Source: Silene noctiflora
Lineage: Eukaryota; Streptophyta; Magnoliopsida; Caryophyllales; Caryophyllaceae
Assembly: GCA_009801015.1 (NCBI GenBank)
Contig: VHZZ01006063.1
Coordinates: 43,985-63,988, forward strand
Direction of reading: 5' to 3'
DNA: 20,004 bases
Shown here: positions 10,301-18,830 of the stretch, piece after piece
Numbering within the stretch: the stretch's first letter is position 1
Layout of the letters: each line of letters begins with the position of its first letter
Made by a program: the position numbers and the translations under genes
Notes under the pieces: model-generated
What the model was told of the DNA's origin: nothing
The model's database searches: none
Seen by the model: the letters and a program-made list of their open reading frames with translations, nothing else

Positions 10301-13300
10301 ACCAATTTCTTGAAATAAATTTTACATCACCATCATAAGTTCATAACCCTCTTTTAACCCCTTCCCGAAAAGGGTTCACCATTCCCTTCCTAGGGTGTCT
10401 ACTCATTCGAGATACAGCGGAGTATCCTGAAAAAGGGTTTAGGCTTCGATTTTACGGTGCCAGAAAATAGGACCCTAAACCCTTTTCCGGGAAAATTTCC
10501 GGGTATGAAAGGAGGTGATGACTAAATGGGTGGTTTATTTGGTGGTTGCGGTAGTTGTTTATCGGTGAATTTAGGTGTAGACCTCGAGGTTTGCAAGCGG
10601 CTTTCGGTGGTCGGGGATGAGTATCCTTGTAGAGCAAGGGGAGGGATTATTGTCACCGGAAACCGGCAATCATGTGAGGTTTCAGAGGTGATGAGTGATG
10701 GTTGGGATGGAGGCTTAGAGGGTGGTCATGGTGACTGGGGTTGGTAAAGTAGTTTGGTAGCAAGAAGGTTAATTGAGAGGGGTTAAGGAATTACAATCAT
10801 AGTAGTGCTCAAGTTATTACAGCTTAATACTTTGATAGTGTAATAATGCTAGTATGGATAGTATCCACTGCCCCGGGGGCATTCGTTTCAGGATACTTAA
10901 AACAAACCCCATTTTATTATCATCTCATCCCAACCTTCCGCCACATCTTCAAACCAACCCTCCACCACCTCCTCCCTTCTTCATCCCCTACCACCACTAG
11001 CCTCAACATCTTCTCTGTTCAGATCTCCTGCCTCTTATAGCCAACATCTCCGTCGCGTCATCCCCTCCATCTCGACCCTAGCACCACCATAAGACTCCCA
11101 TTGTCGTCGTCGTCAACCACCTTCGCGAAAAATAAAATGATAAAAGTAAACCATAAGACGCCCATTGTCATCGTCAACCACCACCATAAGGCTCCACAAT
11201 ATACGGAAATTTATGTAAAAAAGCGTTGAAAAGGGATAGAAGTACATTAAAAATAATAACAAAAATGGTGAAAATAAAACGATAAAGTAAACCAAATTTT
11301 TATTTCTTAAAAATAAAAATGAAATAAGAATAAAATTAAAAGGGAAAAGTTGAAAGAGTAGACTAAAATAAAAAGAAATATAATAAATAAGACATGTGAG
11401 AAATCAAGCTTCATCGTTCACCCGTATCCTTTCTCTCCATAATGTTCTCTCCACGCCATGTCTTTATCAATCCCAAGGAAAGAGAAAAAAACACCACCAT
11501 AATGTTCACCCGTATCATTATCTTCTACGCAGTACAATTTTTAATTTATACTCGTATTAAAACACCTTAGAGCATAACATTCACCCGTATCCAGGGTTAT
11601 CCATTAACAAATTGATTTTATCATGTTCTTTCTCGAACTGTAAGTTATATGTGGCTTCTGAATGAAGAGAAGACTTGAAGACTTGTGTCAGCTGAGGAAA
11701 GAGAAAGATAAAATGTTCAGCATATAGATCAAGCCTAGGGGAAGTAATAAAATCAGCGCATAGATTTCGCAGGCTTCTAGGTGCTACTGGACACGTGAAT
11801 AATCAAGCCGATCCCCTTGTTGACCGATTCAAATAGCACACACTTCCTCTTCACTCCAAAAACAAGCCTTGAAGGTTCTAAAGAACTACTTTGAAAAATG
11901 CATTGTACTGCTCTAGAGGAACAAAATGTTGACATTGTGTATGAAGCTACAATTGATACAATGTTCTACCAGAAAATGTCTAATACCGTAATACGGTAAT
12001 AACCAGGTAACGCAATCAGAAAACTTGCATCGTCTTTCAGAATCTCCAACCCCCCAATAGGCAATATGGATGCTTTCATCAGATAGTCGAGAGACATGAC
12101 TCTGACAAAGATCACTAGAGTCGAGGAGCTACAAAGACTTCAAAGATGCCTGCTGGAGTACACATGAAATGAAGCTAAGGCCTAAGGGTGATGGCATTCT
12201 GCCAACTACAGTGCTTAACATTTTCCAGTGGGACTGTTACTCTTGGTAGCAGGGAATACGGAAGCAGTCAACTGAGCTTAGTGCATCGAACAGATAATCA
12301 CTACTTGTGCCAAAAGTTTATTAGAGAAGGAAGGGTTAATAGGCATTATGAAGTGAGAATATTAAAAATCAAATGCTAATTTGTGAAAGGCTGGGAGCTA
12401 TAATCTCAACAAAGACTTGTGGCATTTCCATAGTCATTGATGATATGCTGTTAGACTATAACTAAGGTTATCTATCTGCTTATTTGACCCCTTGACTGAA
12501 CATTTTTATCTAATATTATTACACTTTTATCTAAACAAAACCAGATAATAATCAAGATCATGGAATCCTAATATCAGAAAGATTGTTTCTGCAATTTAGA
12601 TCAATAGGACTGTTCAGATTGTTCAACTATTAGTTCGATTCACTTTTGCTGAAGAGGAAATAAGCAAGATTCAAAGCCTGACAACTCTCAACAGACTGAT
12701 TAAAAAACACAGACTAAACAAGATAAGACATTCACGTCAAAATAAAACAGTATGCTCATTAGCACATTACTCATCCTATCAAAAATAAGCAGAAAGCGAA
12801 ATTTGCAAAGGACGCATGCAGCGGGTTGCAGAATAAAAGAAATGAAACAAAATTTGTGCATGTGTAATATAATAATAATTAAAAATAATAATAATAGTAA
12901 TAAATAAATAAATAAAATACCTCAGAGACCGTTGTACATCATTGGAACTATCTTGCAAGCTGGTATTGTCAGGAATGAAAACTTCCAAATTTCTTCCACC
13001 CTCTAAAGTAGCACCATTTTGCTCTTTAGATGATGTATGCTGAACTTTGTAAAAGGTCAAATCGCCATTTGATTTAGCATCATGAATGGACAAAAAGACG
13101 TCACGCGTACAAAACAGAGATGCACAAACTGTATTCGCCAAATCTTTGATTTTAACTATCCTCAATATGCAACAAAGTAGATATAATGATGTGATTGCTC
13201 CAATCGGCATATCCTGGATAGAAAAACTACAGTAGGTAAATAAAACAAGTTTACTTCATAAGTGAAGGCATGTTACTGCAGCAAAAAACCAAGTCACTAT

Positions 13301-16300
13301 AACATGAGACCTTTGAAATTGACTCGTCCCTAGGTGTGGTTGCACAAACACATGAATGCCAATCAACATAAACAACACCTCTTCGATTGAAACGTATCAT
13401 CGAAATTTTGATGATATTGGTCCTACGTATAAGGATCTCAAAGTTTGCTTTTTGAAGTTGACGTGTATAGTTGGAGTCAAGTGATCCACTCTCACCAAAA
13501 CTTGATTTTTCTTCCTTTAATAGCTAAGATTACTGATGAGAGTTCAAGAACTGAAGCATCGTGCACTTGTTTTGTGTGCAGGCATCACCTCCCTATGTCT
13601 TTCTTTACATGGGTCTCATCCACCTTTAACGACATATTGACTATTAGAATAACAACACTTCCCCCAATGCCTCGAGGTCTCCCACAGATGACGAGGCGAC
13701 AGGGTCAGATGTTCGCACCCTTACCCCTGTGTTACAAACAGGGAGAGGGATGACCAACGATGACTTTTGTGTCAAGAATCTCATTAATTGATGCTACTAT
13801 TCAATAAAAACATGTGCGTCCATTTAAGTGAGCAACTCTGCTTTATTCCCTCACAATTCATGGCCTAAGAATATCGACTATTACTTGTCAAAAAAATATA
13901 AAACAAACAAACCTCTTTACTAAAAAGCAAAAGATGAATTGTTGAAGAACTACATTTATATAAATCAACAGCAGGCGCGAATTACAAATTTTATAAAAAA
14001 AAAAAAAAAATTGACACAGCAACAAATAATTTACTTCTTTCTTCTTTTTTTATAAGTTAGAGATACAACCAGGAAGTACAGTAAACCGACAAAGGAAGAG
14101 CTGTCAATCTGACGTCAAACCTACAAGAGAAATATTTCCAAACTTACAGCTTCAATTGTCAGAGAAGGCAGTAACAAAGGCAATATCAAAAGCCGCAACA
14201 AATTGTCTGTTATCAAACTATCAACATCTGGGATTCCCGCTGAGATAACATCACTAAAATAGTACAAATTGTCTTCGATTTCATCCATGGAAGCAATTAT
14301 ACTGGAAGAAGTTTCTTGACTATGTTCCCTATTCTCATATAGAAGAAAATATGCTCAGTAAATAAGAAAGTAAATGTCAAGTTACGTTGATCCAGCAAAA
14401 TAAAATTAGTAACTCACTTTGAAGCACCAAAGACCAAGTCATTTAACATGACACACTGCTTCTTAAAGAAGGAAACAAGGCCAACAAAGTACTCGCCAAG
14501 CGGTCCGCTGGTAACATATCTATTTACACTCTCATCTCCAACTAGATAGAAAAGAACAAAAAAATATTTACAAAAAAAAAAAGAAGGAATAAAAATGAAA
14601 AAGAAAAAAAATCTATCTAAAACTCAGTGCATAATATAAGAAAAAACTGACCATGGTAAACATTGAGAGTTAGTGCACGTACAGCAATACGTATCATGCT
14701 CTCTTCATGTGAAGCAAATCGGATAGCTTCATCATATAAAGGAAAGCATACAACATCATCCTACACCAATAATTGAGAAAGCGAACTATATTGATTAGTA
14801 CAGGCAGGAATACCATACATAAATGAAAGACAAAGTCCAATTAAACTTTTTTGTCCTAATTTTTTGACAACTTGGTCACATCATAAACTTGCATTACGTT
14901 TTTTGACAAGCGCATAAACTTGCATTGTTCACATCATCATAAGAGCAATTTAAGACAAGAATGTGGAGACTTGAGAACAGTGAAAGCAAAAGGCTGTTCT
15001 TGCAAATTCTATTTATTATATGTACAAAACTACATATACCTATTACAACAGTTCATCCTTTCATATCCCCCGGTATTTGCCACTGTAACATATATTTCAC
15101 GAGTTGAACTCGAATAATGCAAAGAAAAGTTACGGCAGCAGGTACAGGTAAAGAGTTCTAGTTAAAATAAGAAGCTAAATCTCTTGTACAGCGTAGTTTC
15201 AATAACCACCAAGCTTCCTAATCTGTCCACTTTTTCATTAAAGTTGCCACATTTCAATGCTGATTTGTATTTGTGAAAGGGTCCTTAACATCAGCCATGA
15301 CTCCGACAAATTATTTTTTTCCTTGAAAACTTTTGCTAACAGTCTAGCATGTCACTGTCCAAACTTTGGTGGACATCTGAGCATATTTGAGCTGACAATT
15401 CATTCAAACTGATAAACAAATGAATACAACCTCCATTTCAATAAATTCAATTTGACTTTTCAACGAGGAGAGAAAACAAAAAATAAAATGAGGCTTATTC
15501 ATTAAAAAGAGGGAGTAATACGCATCACTATCACACAGATGAAGCAAAAAGAATCAACAACCAGAAAAATAGCAATTCTAGTTTGGTCCTGAGTAAGATC
15601 AATCTGAACTGACTGCAGTTTTCTTTTTCATTTATGGCAGTTTGTACATTGCGAAACCTAGTACCTACGTTGTATCATCATTACACAGAGTAGACAGTAG
15701 AAGTTTGGTGAGCATATTCATGTACAATTAAAGTTCAGTCTAAGCAGGAAGAAACACAAAGAGAGATTCAAAATTTGACCGGGAAGGAGATTCCAAACCA
15801 ATCAGAGCATGGTTGAACTTACATCCTGAGTTTTCACAAGCAAGGATATTGTGCCCTTGTTCAGATGCCCACTTATAGCTCTTGAGTAACCAATTCCAAA
15901 ACAAATAAAAAACCATCAAAACTTACAGTTGTACCAAGCATCTTGGTAGAAAGAGAGAAGGCAATTAATATAGAATCAACATAATGCATATGAAAACAAA
16001 CCTCAAGAAAGATATATAATATGATAATAGCTCTTCATTACGAAAGTCAAATGAATAAGTTATGAGGTAGTTAATGTGCTCATTACTGAAAAGATAATCT
16101 GCAAATATCAAAAAGATTTACAGTCAATTAATAGAAGAAAAAAAAAACATTGCAACTTGGCTCATTACACGAGGTTAGGACAGGTTAACTAGAACTCAGA
16201 GTGACAACTTACATATAGCATGCTCATGTTTTATGTTTTGTATCATGATGCTCATGGTCTGAAGTAACTGTAGCGAAACCATGATAGTTCTACTGATCTT

Positions 16301-18716
16301 CAAAATACGTACGAACTCCCCCAGGACTTGCTTCTCCATAAAAAAACTGCAGGTTATCAAAAAACATCAGCATCCAGAAGATTATATAGAAAATCAGCAT
16401 CTCCATGAATCGCCCAATAGTAATGTGTCCATTTTAATAATTTAATCCCAGTTTGATATTTTGTGAAGAGAAAAAGGTTAAATGGGCGCACATTCACATA
16501 AATGGAGCCTACAGAGGGAGTTAAACTCAACGCTTTTTTGGTGTTGTGTTCACGAAGAGCCATAATTACATTGTTGTCAGTACAATTGCAATAAGATCTC
16601 ATCACTGGTCAAGTCTCTGCAGGGTTTAACACTACACAGACACGCACTTATATCTCCCCACTTCTCACAATGTCCCTCACATATTTTGAAAAATGAAGAG
16701 TGGGAAGATAAAATTGGAGTGGATTACGAAGAAAAAACTTCAAAATGAAAAATCAAACTCTAAACCGTATTATAGGGAAGTGAACTCCACAGAGAAAGCT
16801 AGATAGACTAGAATTGTCTCCTCGTTACGGACAAAAACAAGTATTTGTTTGCGTGGTAGATGGGAGACGTGGCAGGTATGATGATCTGGAAGACTGGAAT
16901 GCAAAGGAGAATTTCTAGAAAGAATGGTTTTATAATGTCCAATATTCATAACCCCTTTTTTGTTGATATGTCTCTACTCAGAATTTGCATCACAACCTAA
17001 TGCAGCTTCACACAAGGGAACGCACCACTAGTGCTTAGATAGGCTAAAGAGAAAAGGATGGAGGAGAAGAAAAAAAAACAAGATAAACATCTCTATACAA
17101 TCTTTTCGGATAAGATTGATCCAAAGTACTCCTCCATCACATTTTTATTGTCCCCTTTTCCCTTCAAATTTATCCTAAATTAATTGTCCCCTTTCTAATT
17201 TAGCAACTATAAATAGTGAACCTAGAAAATTGCCATTACTTCAGTTACCTCCATCATAATAAATTATCCCCTGCTATCCTTACGTCAAGGCGTAACATTG
17301 TTATTTTCCCACTTTGTTAAATCATCCAAAAAAGAAAGTAGGACAATAAAAATGGGGTGGAGGGAGTACTTAATTACAGACTCGTCTAGGACCACGTCTG
17401 CTTTCCGCATGAATTTGCGATCTCATATGAGTTACATGATGATTTTGCACCCCGCCCATAAGTTGGTGTTGTTCAAATCTTGTTGAAAGGTTGCAATGGC
17501 ATCAACAAATGCCCAGGATATTAGACATTATAAGCCACCATGAAGTGCTCAAGGTAAATTAAGGGCTTCAATAGGCATAAACGCTAATCGGGATTCCAAA
17601 GCTCAAACCAATCGATTATATTCAATACTGTTCACCGTAACAGGAACGTGCTTTTTCCCTAACATTTTCAGAAACAGCTTTCAACTATATAAAAATGTAT
17701 TTTATTCGACGTTACTCCGAGACCTGATAGAACTTGCGTGTCGGGTGTTCGGCACAACACGACACTTTGACACCTCACTCTAGACTAGGAAACAGAAAAT
17801 GTAGCACAAAATAGCTGTATGAGACACTCCGACACATGTAGACACGACACAATGTTGGAGGGACGGAGTAACACAGACTGTATTCAATATGTAGATTTCA
17901 AAATAGATTTTCTGCAATTGCGAGTGACAAAGATGTTATCTTACTCGAAGAAGGCCGCATCATGCTGGTCGCCGTAGGTTACCAATTCGGCAATCGATCT
18001 GAGTGCTTCAATAACAAAATCCTTGATGCCAACAAACAATCTATTAGAAGATACCAACAAGACTACAAGAGTAGCAGAGGAAAAAGTAATTCACTAACCT
18101 TGTTAACTTCATTCACAACTTGAACCTTTTGTAGCTGATCAGTTAGATATCTGTATGCGCGGGGCGAAAGGACAATTAGATAGAAACATGAGTAGAAACA
18201 TAGAGGGCAATTTGATAGCACATGGTTAAGAAGAAGCCGATTAAATAGAAGCCTTATATTACAGATTCAGCCTTTTTAAGAAAGAGCACCTCCTAATGTT
18301 TAACATATGGCATCACCCATTTGTCATTTAATTAAGAATAGACGACGGCAGAGGCATTGTGATTGTTGTAAAGTTAATCTCTGAAGTATGAGCAGCAAAT
18401 AAGCAATTTCATCATCGAAATTAGATTCGAAAACTAATGTGATTCTTATAATACTAACAAGAGAATCAGTCTCTCCATAATTGTCAACACATAAACATTA
18501 TAATCGACAGGCAAAAGAATCATCTAGCTTTGACTAGGCGTCGACAGGCAAAAGAATCATCTAGCTTTGACTAGGCGTTCATCAAGTACAAAATGAATAT
18601 AAACAGAAGTAATCCTAAAAATGGAGAAATCAGTAGTTAAAGAGTATAATATAGAAATTGACATACTTAAGTTCGTCCAAGGAGAATCGATTACGGGATT
18701 TCCAGAAGGACCACAT
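1388..18716 (-). CDS. TT9: TRANSPARENT TESTA 9 / GFS9, CLEC16A-like FPL-domain protein (21 exons, complete)
   Basis: Predicted 839-aa protein. Exons in coding order: 18667-18716, 18099-18150, 17945-18021, 16213-16346, 16002-16098, 15823-15880, 14652-14760, 14418-14541, 14148-14328, 12921-13213, 9644-9732, 9501-9571, 8006-8116, 7474-7536, 3513-3650, 3287-3392, 3149-3211, 2999-3054, 2353-2512, 2067-2233, 1388-1708. All junctions are GT-AG and in frame. The start [16 protein letters not shown] is the family's conserved N-terminus. An FPL-type helical domain spans roughly residues 40-195, with [13 protein letters not shown] and [11 protein letters not shown]. The C-terminal block ending in [27 protein letters not shown] and EVERRL matches plant TT9. 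Known for the family: Arabidopsis TT9/GFS9 is a peripheral membrane protein at the Golgi needed for vacuolar protein transport and seed-coat flavonoid deposition; Drosophila Ema and human CLEC16A act in endosome maturation and autophagy. The protein lacks the long C-terminal tail of animal CLEC16A. I see no signal peptide or clear membrane span. Identity is near certain; individual splice sites are by inspection. Confidence 0.95.
1709..2066 (-). other. TT9: TT9 intron 20
   Basis: AT-rich intron with donor GTACGT and acceptor CACCAG. I see no embedded gene or element. Confidence 0.85.
2513..2998 (-). other. TT9: TT9 intron 18
   Basis: Donor GTGAGG, acceptor TTCAG. It carries a single Stowaway-like end from 2678; the rest is ordinary AT-rich intron. 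Confidence 0.85.
2678..2790 (+). mobile_element. Truncated Stowaway-like MITE (one end only)
   Basis: After a TA at 2676-2677 the sequence begins CTCCCTCTGTTCCAAAGAG, the usual Stowaway outer motif, and continues with a GATCACTATTC block and a TTCTAATACTAGAAG palindrome. No reverse-complement partner ending in GAGGGAGTA follows within the intron, so I read it as a 5' remnant. The right limit is approximate. Confidence 0.55.
5103..5788. mobile_element. MITE-like segment with one recognisable end and skewed C-rich/G-rich halves
   Basis: It begins CTCCCTCCCATATTTTATTT after TA at 5101-5102. About 5220-5420 is C-rich with many CCACC motifs. About 5440-5740 is G-rich with GGTGG motifs. The halves are therefore loosely complementary, which suggests a degenerate foldback element. 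I cannot find the expected GAGGGAGTA right end; the next MITE starts immediately at 5791, so the end may have been lost there. No transposase is visible. Confidence 0.45.
5791..6043. mobile_element. Complete Stowaway MITE, 253 bp
   Basis: The left end CTCCTTCCGTCCCAATTTCA continues into TTGTCCCC. The right end GAGACAATAAAAGTGGGATG continues to GGAGGGAG, its near-perfect reverse complement. TA flanks both sides (5789-5790 and 6044-6045), the target duplication of Stowaway / Tc1-mariner elements. It has no coding capacity, so it is non-autonomous. It belongs to the same subfamily as the copy at 17129. Confidence 0.85.
6071..6862. mobile_element. Large MITE-like foldback element, 792 bp
   Basis: Left end CTCCATCCTAATCTTCGGAA after TA (6069-6070). 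Right end AATATGAGGGAG before TA (6863-6864). The outer dozen bases pair and the subterminal parts pair only loosely. The interior has a C-rich half at about 6160-6360 and a G-rich half at about 6420-6720, in the same order as the 5103-5788 segment. The open frames inside, such as 6117-6350 (Trp/Gly-rich) and 6347-6586, follow from this skew and are not genes. Confidence 0.5.
7537..8005 (-). other. TT9: TT9 intron 13
   Basis: Donor GTTGTA, acceptor TTACAG. AT-rich, with no element or gene visible. Confidence 0.85.
8117..9500 (-). other. TT9: TT9 intron 12
   Basis: Donor GTTAGT, acceptor TTCCAG. It contains the complete hAT-like MITE at 8837-9264; the sequence on either side is plain AT-rich intron. 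Confidence 0.85.
8837..9264. mobile_element. Non-autonomous hAT-like MITE, 428 bp, with intact TIRs and 8-bp TSD
   Basis: The ends CTATGTTACTCCGAC (8837-8851) and GTCGGAGTAACATAG (9250-9264) are perfect 15-bp inverted repeats. Immediately outside, GCTTTTAG occurs at 8829-8836 and again at 9265-9272, a perfect 8-bp target duplication. An 8-bp duplication is typical of the hAT superfamily, although these ends do not show the usual CA-G start, so the superfamily is inferred from TSD length only. The left interior (8851-8950) is rich in CGACAC/GTGTCG motifs. No transposase is encoded. The perfect TIRs and TSD suggest a relatively recent insertion. Confidence 0.8.
10421..10897. repeat. Possible MITE-like unit bounded by a 12-bp inverted repeat
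   Basis: AGTATCCTGAAA (10421-10432) has its exact reverse complement at 10886-10897. Inside it lies a tighter hairpin, AAAAGGGTTTAGG (10431-10443) against CCTAAACCCTTTT (10474-10486), 13 bp perfect with a 30-base loop. No clear target duplication flanks the pair, so transposon status is unproven. Confidence 0.35.
11087..11183. repeat. Direct repeat with CATAAGAC-CCCATTGTC core
   Basis: A block of about 33 bases starting CCATAAGAC-CCCATTGTC and ending GTCAACCACC occurs at 11087-11121 and 11151-11183. They differ by one substitution near the start and by the number of GTC/ATC triplets. A shortened third start, CCATAAGGCTCCAC, follows directly at 11184. Confidence 0.6.
11417..11591. repeat. Three dispersed copies of TTCACCCGTATC
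   Basis: The 12-mer TTCACCCGTATC is found exactly at 11417-11428, 11505-11516 and 11580-11591, spaced 88 and 75 bases apart. The first two are close to CATAATGTTC-like context, so this is probably a decayed tandem array. Confidence 0.6.
12866..12917. repeat. AT-rich microsatellite (AAT/AAAT)n
   Basis: An imperfect run of AATAAT and then AAATA units ends within a few bases of the exon 10 donor site (GT at 12919-12920 on the minus strand). On the transcript it is a U-rich stretch just after the 5' splice site. Confidence 0.7.
13214..14147 (-). other. TT9: TT9 intron 9
   Basis: Donor GTAAGT, acceptor TATCCAG. It contains an Au-like SINE remnant (13661-13752) and a 16-base A run at 13995-14010. 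The rest is unremarkable. Confidence 0.8.
13661..13752 (-). mobile_element. Au-like SINE remnant (3' part)
   Basis: On the minus strand this reads CTCTCCCTGTTTGTAACACA, then GGGGTAAGG-TGCG-ACATC-GACCC, then CTGTGGGAGACCTCGAGGCA and TTGGGGG. This ordered set of blocks matches my recollection of the plant Au SINE (tRNA-derived): CTCTCTG, GCAGGGGTAAGGCTGCGTAC, ATC-GACCC and TGTGGGAGCC---GCACTGGG. The tRNA-like head with A and B boxes is absent or too degraded to see. It lies in the same orientation as TT9 transcription. It cannot move and is an old copy. Confidence 0.6.
14761..15822 (-). other. TT9: TT9 intron 6
   Basis: Donor GTAAGT, acceptor GGTGTAG. Mostly AT-rich with no gene. A decayed Stowaway-like segment may lie at 15431-15515. 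Confidence 0.8.
15431..15515. mobile_element. Possible decayed Stowaway-like MITE
   Basis: It starts CTCCATTTCAATAAATTCA and ends TTCATTAAAAAGAGGGAG before TA. The ends are loosely complementary. The left flank is AC rather than TA and the length is only 85 bases, so it may be an internally deleted, mutated copy or chance. Confidence 0.3.
17129..17366. mobile_element. Complete Stowaway MITE, 238 bp
   Basis: Left end CTCCTCCATCACATTTTTAT continues TTGTCCCC. Right end GGACAATAAAAATGGGGTGG continues AGGGAG. TA flanks both sides (17127-17128 and 17367-17368). The subterminal TTGTCCCC / GGACAATAAAA sequence is shared with the copy at 5791-6043, so they are one subfamily. No coding capacity. Confidence 0.85.
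17707..17876. mobile_element. Shorter, older relative of the hAT-like MITE at 8837
   Basis: GTTACTCCG (17711-17719) and CGGAGTAAC (17864-17872) form its inverted ends, the same end sequence as the 8837-9264 element. By that homology it extends to ACAG at 17876. The interior is full of GTGTCGG / CGACAC motifs, also as in the larger copy. The flanks ATTTTATT and ACTGTATT match at 6 of 8 bases, consistent with a decayed 8-bp duplication. Confidence 0.6.
18151..18666 (-). other. TT9: TT9 intron 1
   Basis: Donor GTATGT, acceptor GCATACAG. It contains a perfect 37-bp tandem duplication (18504-18577). The rest is AT-rich. Confidence 0.85.
18504..18577. repeat. Perfect tandem duplication, 2 x 37 bp
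   Basis: The unit beginning TCGACAGGCAAAAGAATCAT and ending GACTAGGCG occurs at 18504-18540 and again, base for base, at 18541-18577. Identity of the copies implies a very recent duplication or an assembly artefact. Confidence 0.9.
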
Positions 18717-18721
18717 GATCC

Positions 18722-18754
18722 CTAAATTATGAAATCAGTAGTTAATATGATCAT
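18722..18754 (-). promoter_or_regulatory. Upstream ORF 2 (10 codons)
   Basis: ATG at 18754 and TAG at 18722-18724 encode a 10-residue hydrophobic peptide. The stop lies 5 bases before the TT9 ATG, which would favour reinitiation rather than bypass. It disappears if the leader is spliced at the ATTTAG acceptor here. Confidence 0.35.
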
Positions 18755-18819
18755 TCTCCGGATCAAGTGTGTATTGTGAGCAGAGCAAAACGAATTGAGA
18801 AATTGGGATAATTGTGCAG

Positions 18820-18830
18820 GTTAGGGTTTA
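18820..18830 (-). promoter_or_regulatory. Telo-box in the TT9 leader
   Basis: The minus strand reads TAAACCCTAAC here, containing the plant telo-box AAACCCTA. The motif is established in promoters and leaders of growth-related plant genes. It overlaps the stop of uORF 1. Confidence 0.5.

Larger units (their letters stand above)
9733..12920 (-). other. TT9: TT9 intron 10 (3.2 kb)
   Basis: Donor GTATTTTAT directly after exon 10, acceptor GCGCGTAG before exon 11. It contains a hairpin at 10431-10486, a wider 12-bp inverted pair (10421-10432 with 10886-10897), a G-rich tract at about 10500-10770, a C-rich tract at about 10900-11130, two small repeat sets at 11087-11591 and an AT microsatellite near the donor. 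I see no complete transposon and no gene; 11600-12860 is plain AT-rich DNA. Confidence 0.8.
7474..13213 (-). other. TT9: TT9 exons 10-14: middle region (residues 295-503)
   Basis: Exon 10 (293 nt) starts with [20 protein letters not shown], a conserved helical stretch, then becomes Ser/Asn-rich and poorly conserved, as is usual for this linker. Exon 11 encodes [20 protein letters not shown]. Exon 12 encodes [20 protein letters not shown]. Exon 13 encodes [13 protein letters not shown]. Exon 14 is a short Ser-rich 21-codon exon. Exons 10 and 11 are 3.2 kb apart, exons 12 and 13 are 1.4 kb apart. This part is the most spread out by repeat-bearing introns. Confidence 0.88.
16347..17944 (-). other. 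TT9: TT9 intron 3
   Basis: Donor GTAAGA, acceptor CCTGCAG. It contains a complete Stowaway MITE (17129-17366) and a hAT-like MITE (17707-17876). The 16350-17120 part is AT-rich with no feature that I can name. Confidence 0.85.
14148..18716 (-). other. TT9: TT9 exons 1-9: N-terminus and FPL domain (residues 1-294)
   Basis: Exon 1 gives the MWSFWKSR start. Exons 3-5 (residues about 35-137) hold [38 protein letters not shown] and [10 protein letters not shown], the core of the FPL domain. Exons 7-8 hold [20 protein letters not shown] and [14 protein letters not shown]. Exon 9 holds [16 protein letters not shown] and LPLLLPSL. Codon 60 is split GA|T across intron 3 and reads Asp, where my recollection of relatives has Glu; the substitution is conservative. 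Exon 4 starts with seven T's directly after the acceptor AG, an unusual context where a one-base sequencing error would shift the frame. Here the frame continues correctly. Confidence 0.9.

Noticed and set aside
10526-10747. 73-codon plus-strand ORF, Gly-rich
   Set aside because: It follows from the G-rich tract in intron 10 and has no domain-like pattern.
10013-10910. Possible PIF/Harbinger-like element from GGAGCGTTTGTTTAG at about 10016 to AAACAAACCCC at about 10910
   Set aside because: The end similarity is only about a dozen bases with gaps and there is no TWA-type target duplication.
13445-13753. 102-codon plus-strand ORF
   Set aside because: It lies in intron 9 and its right end is the antisense of the Au-like SINE remnant.
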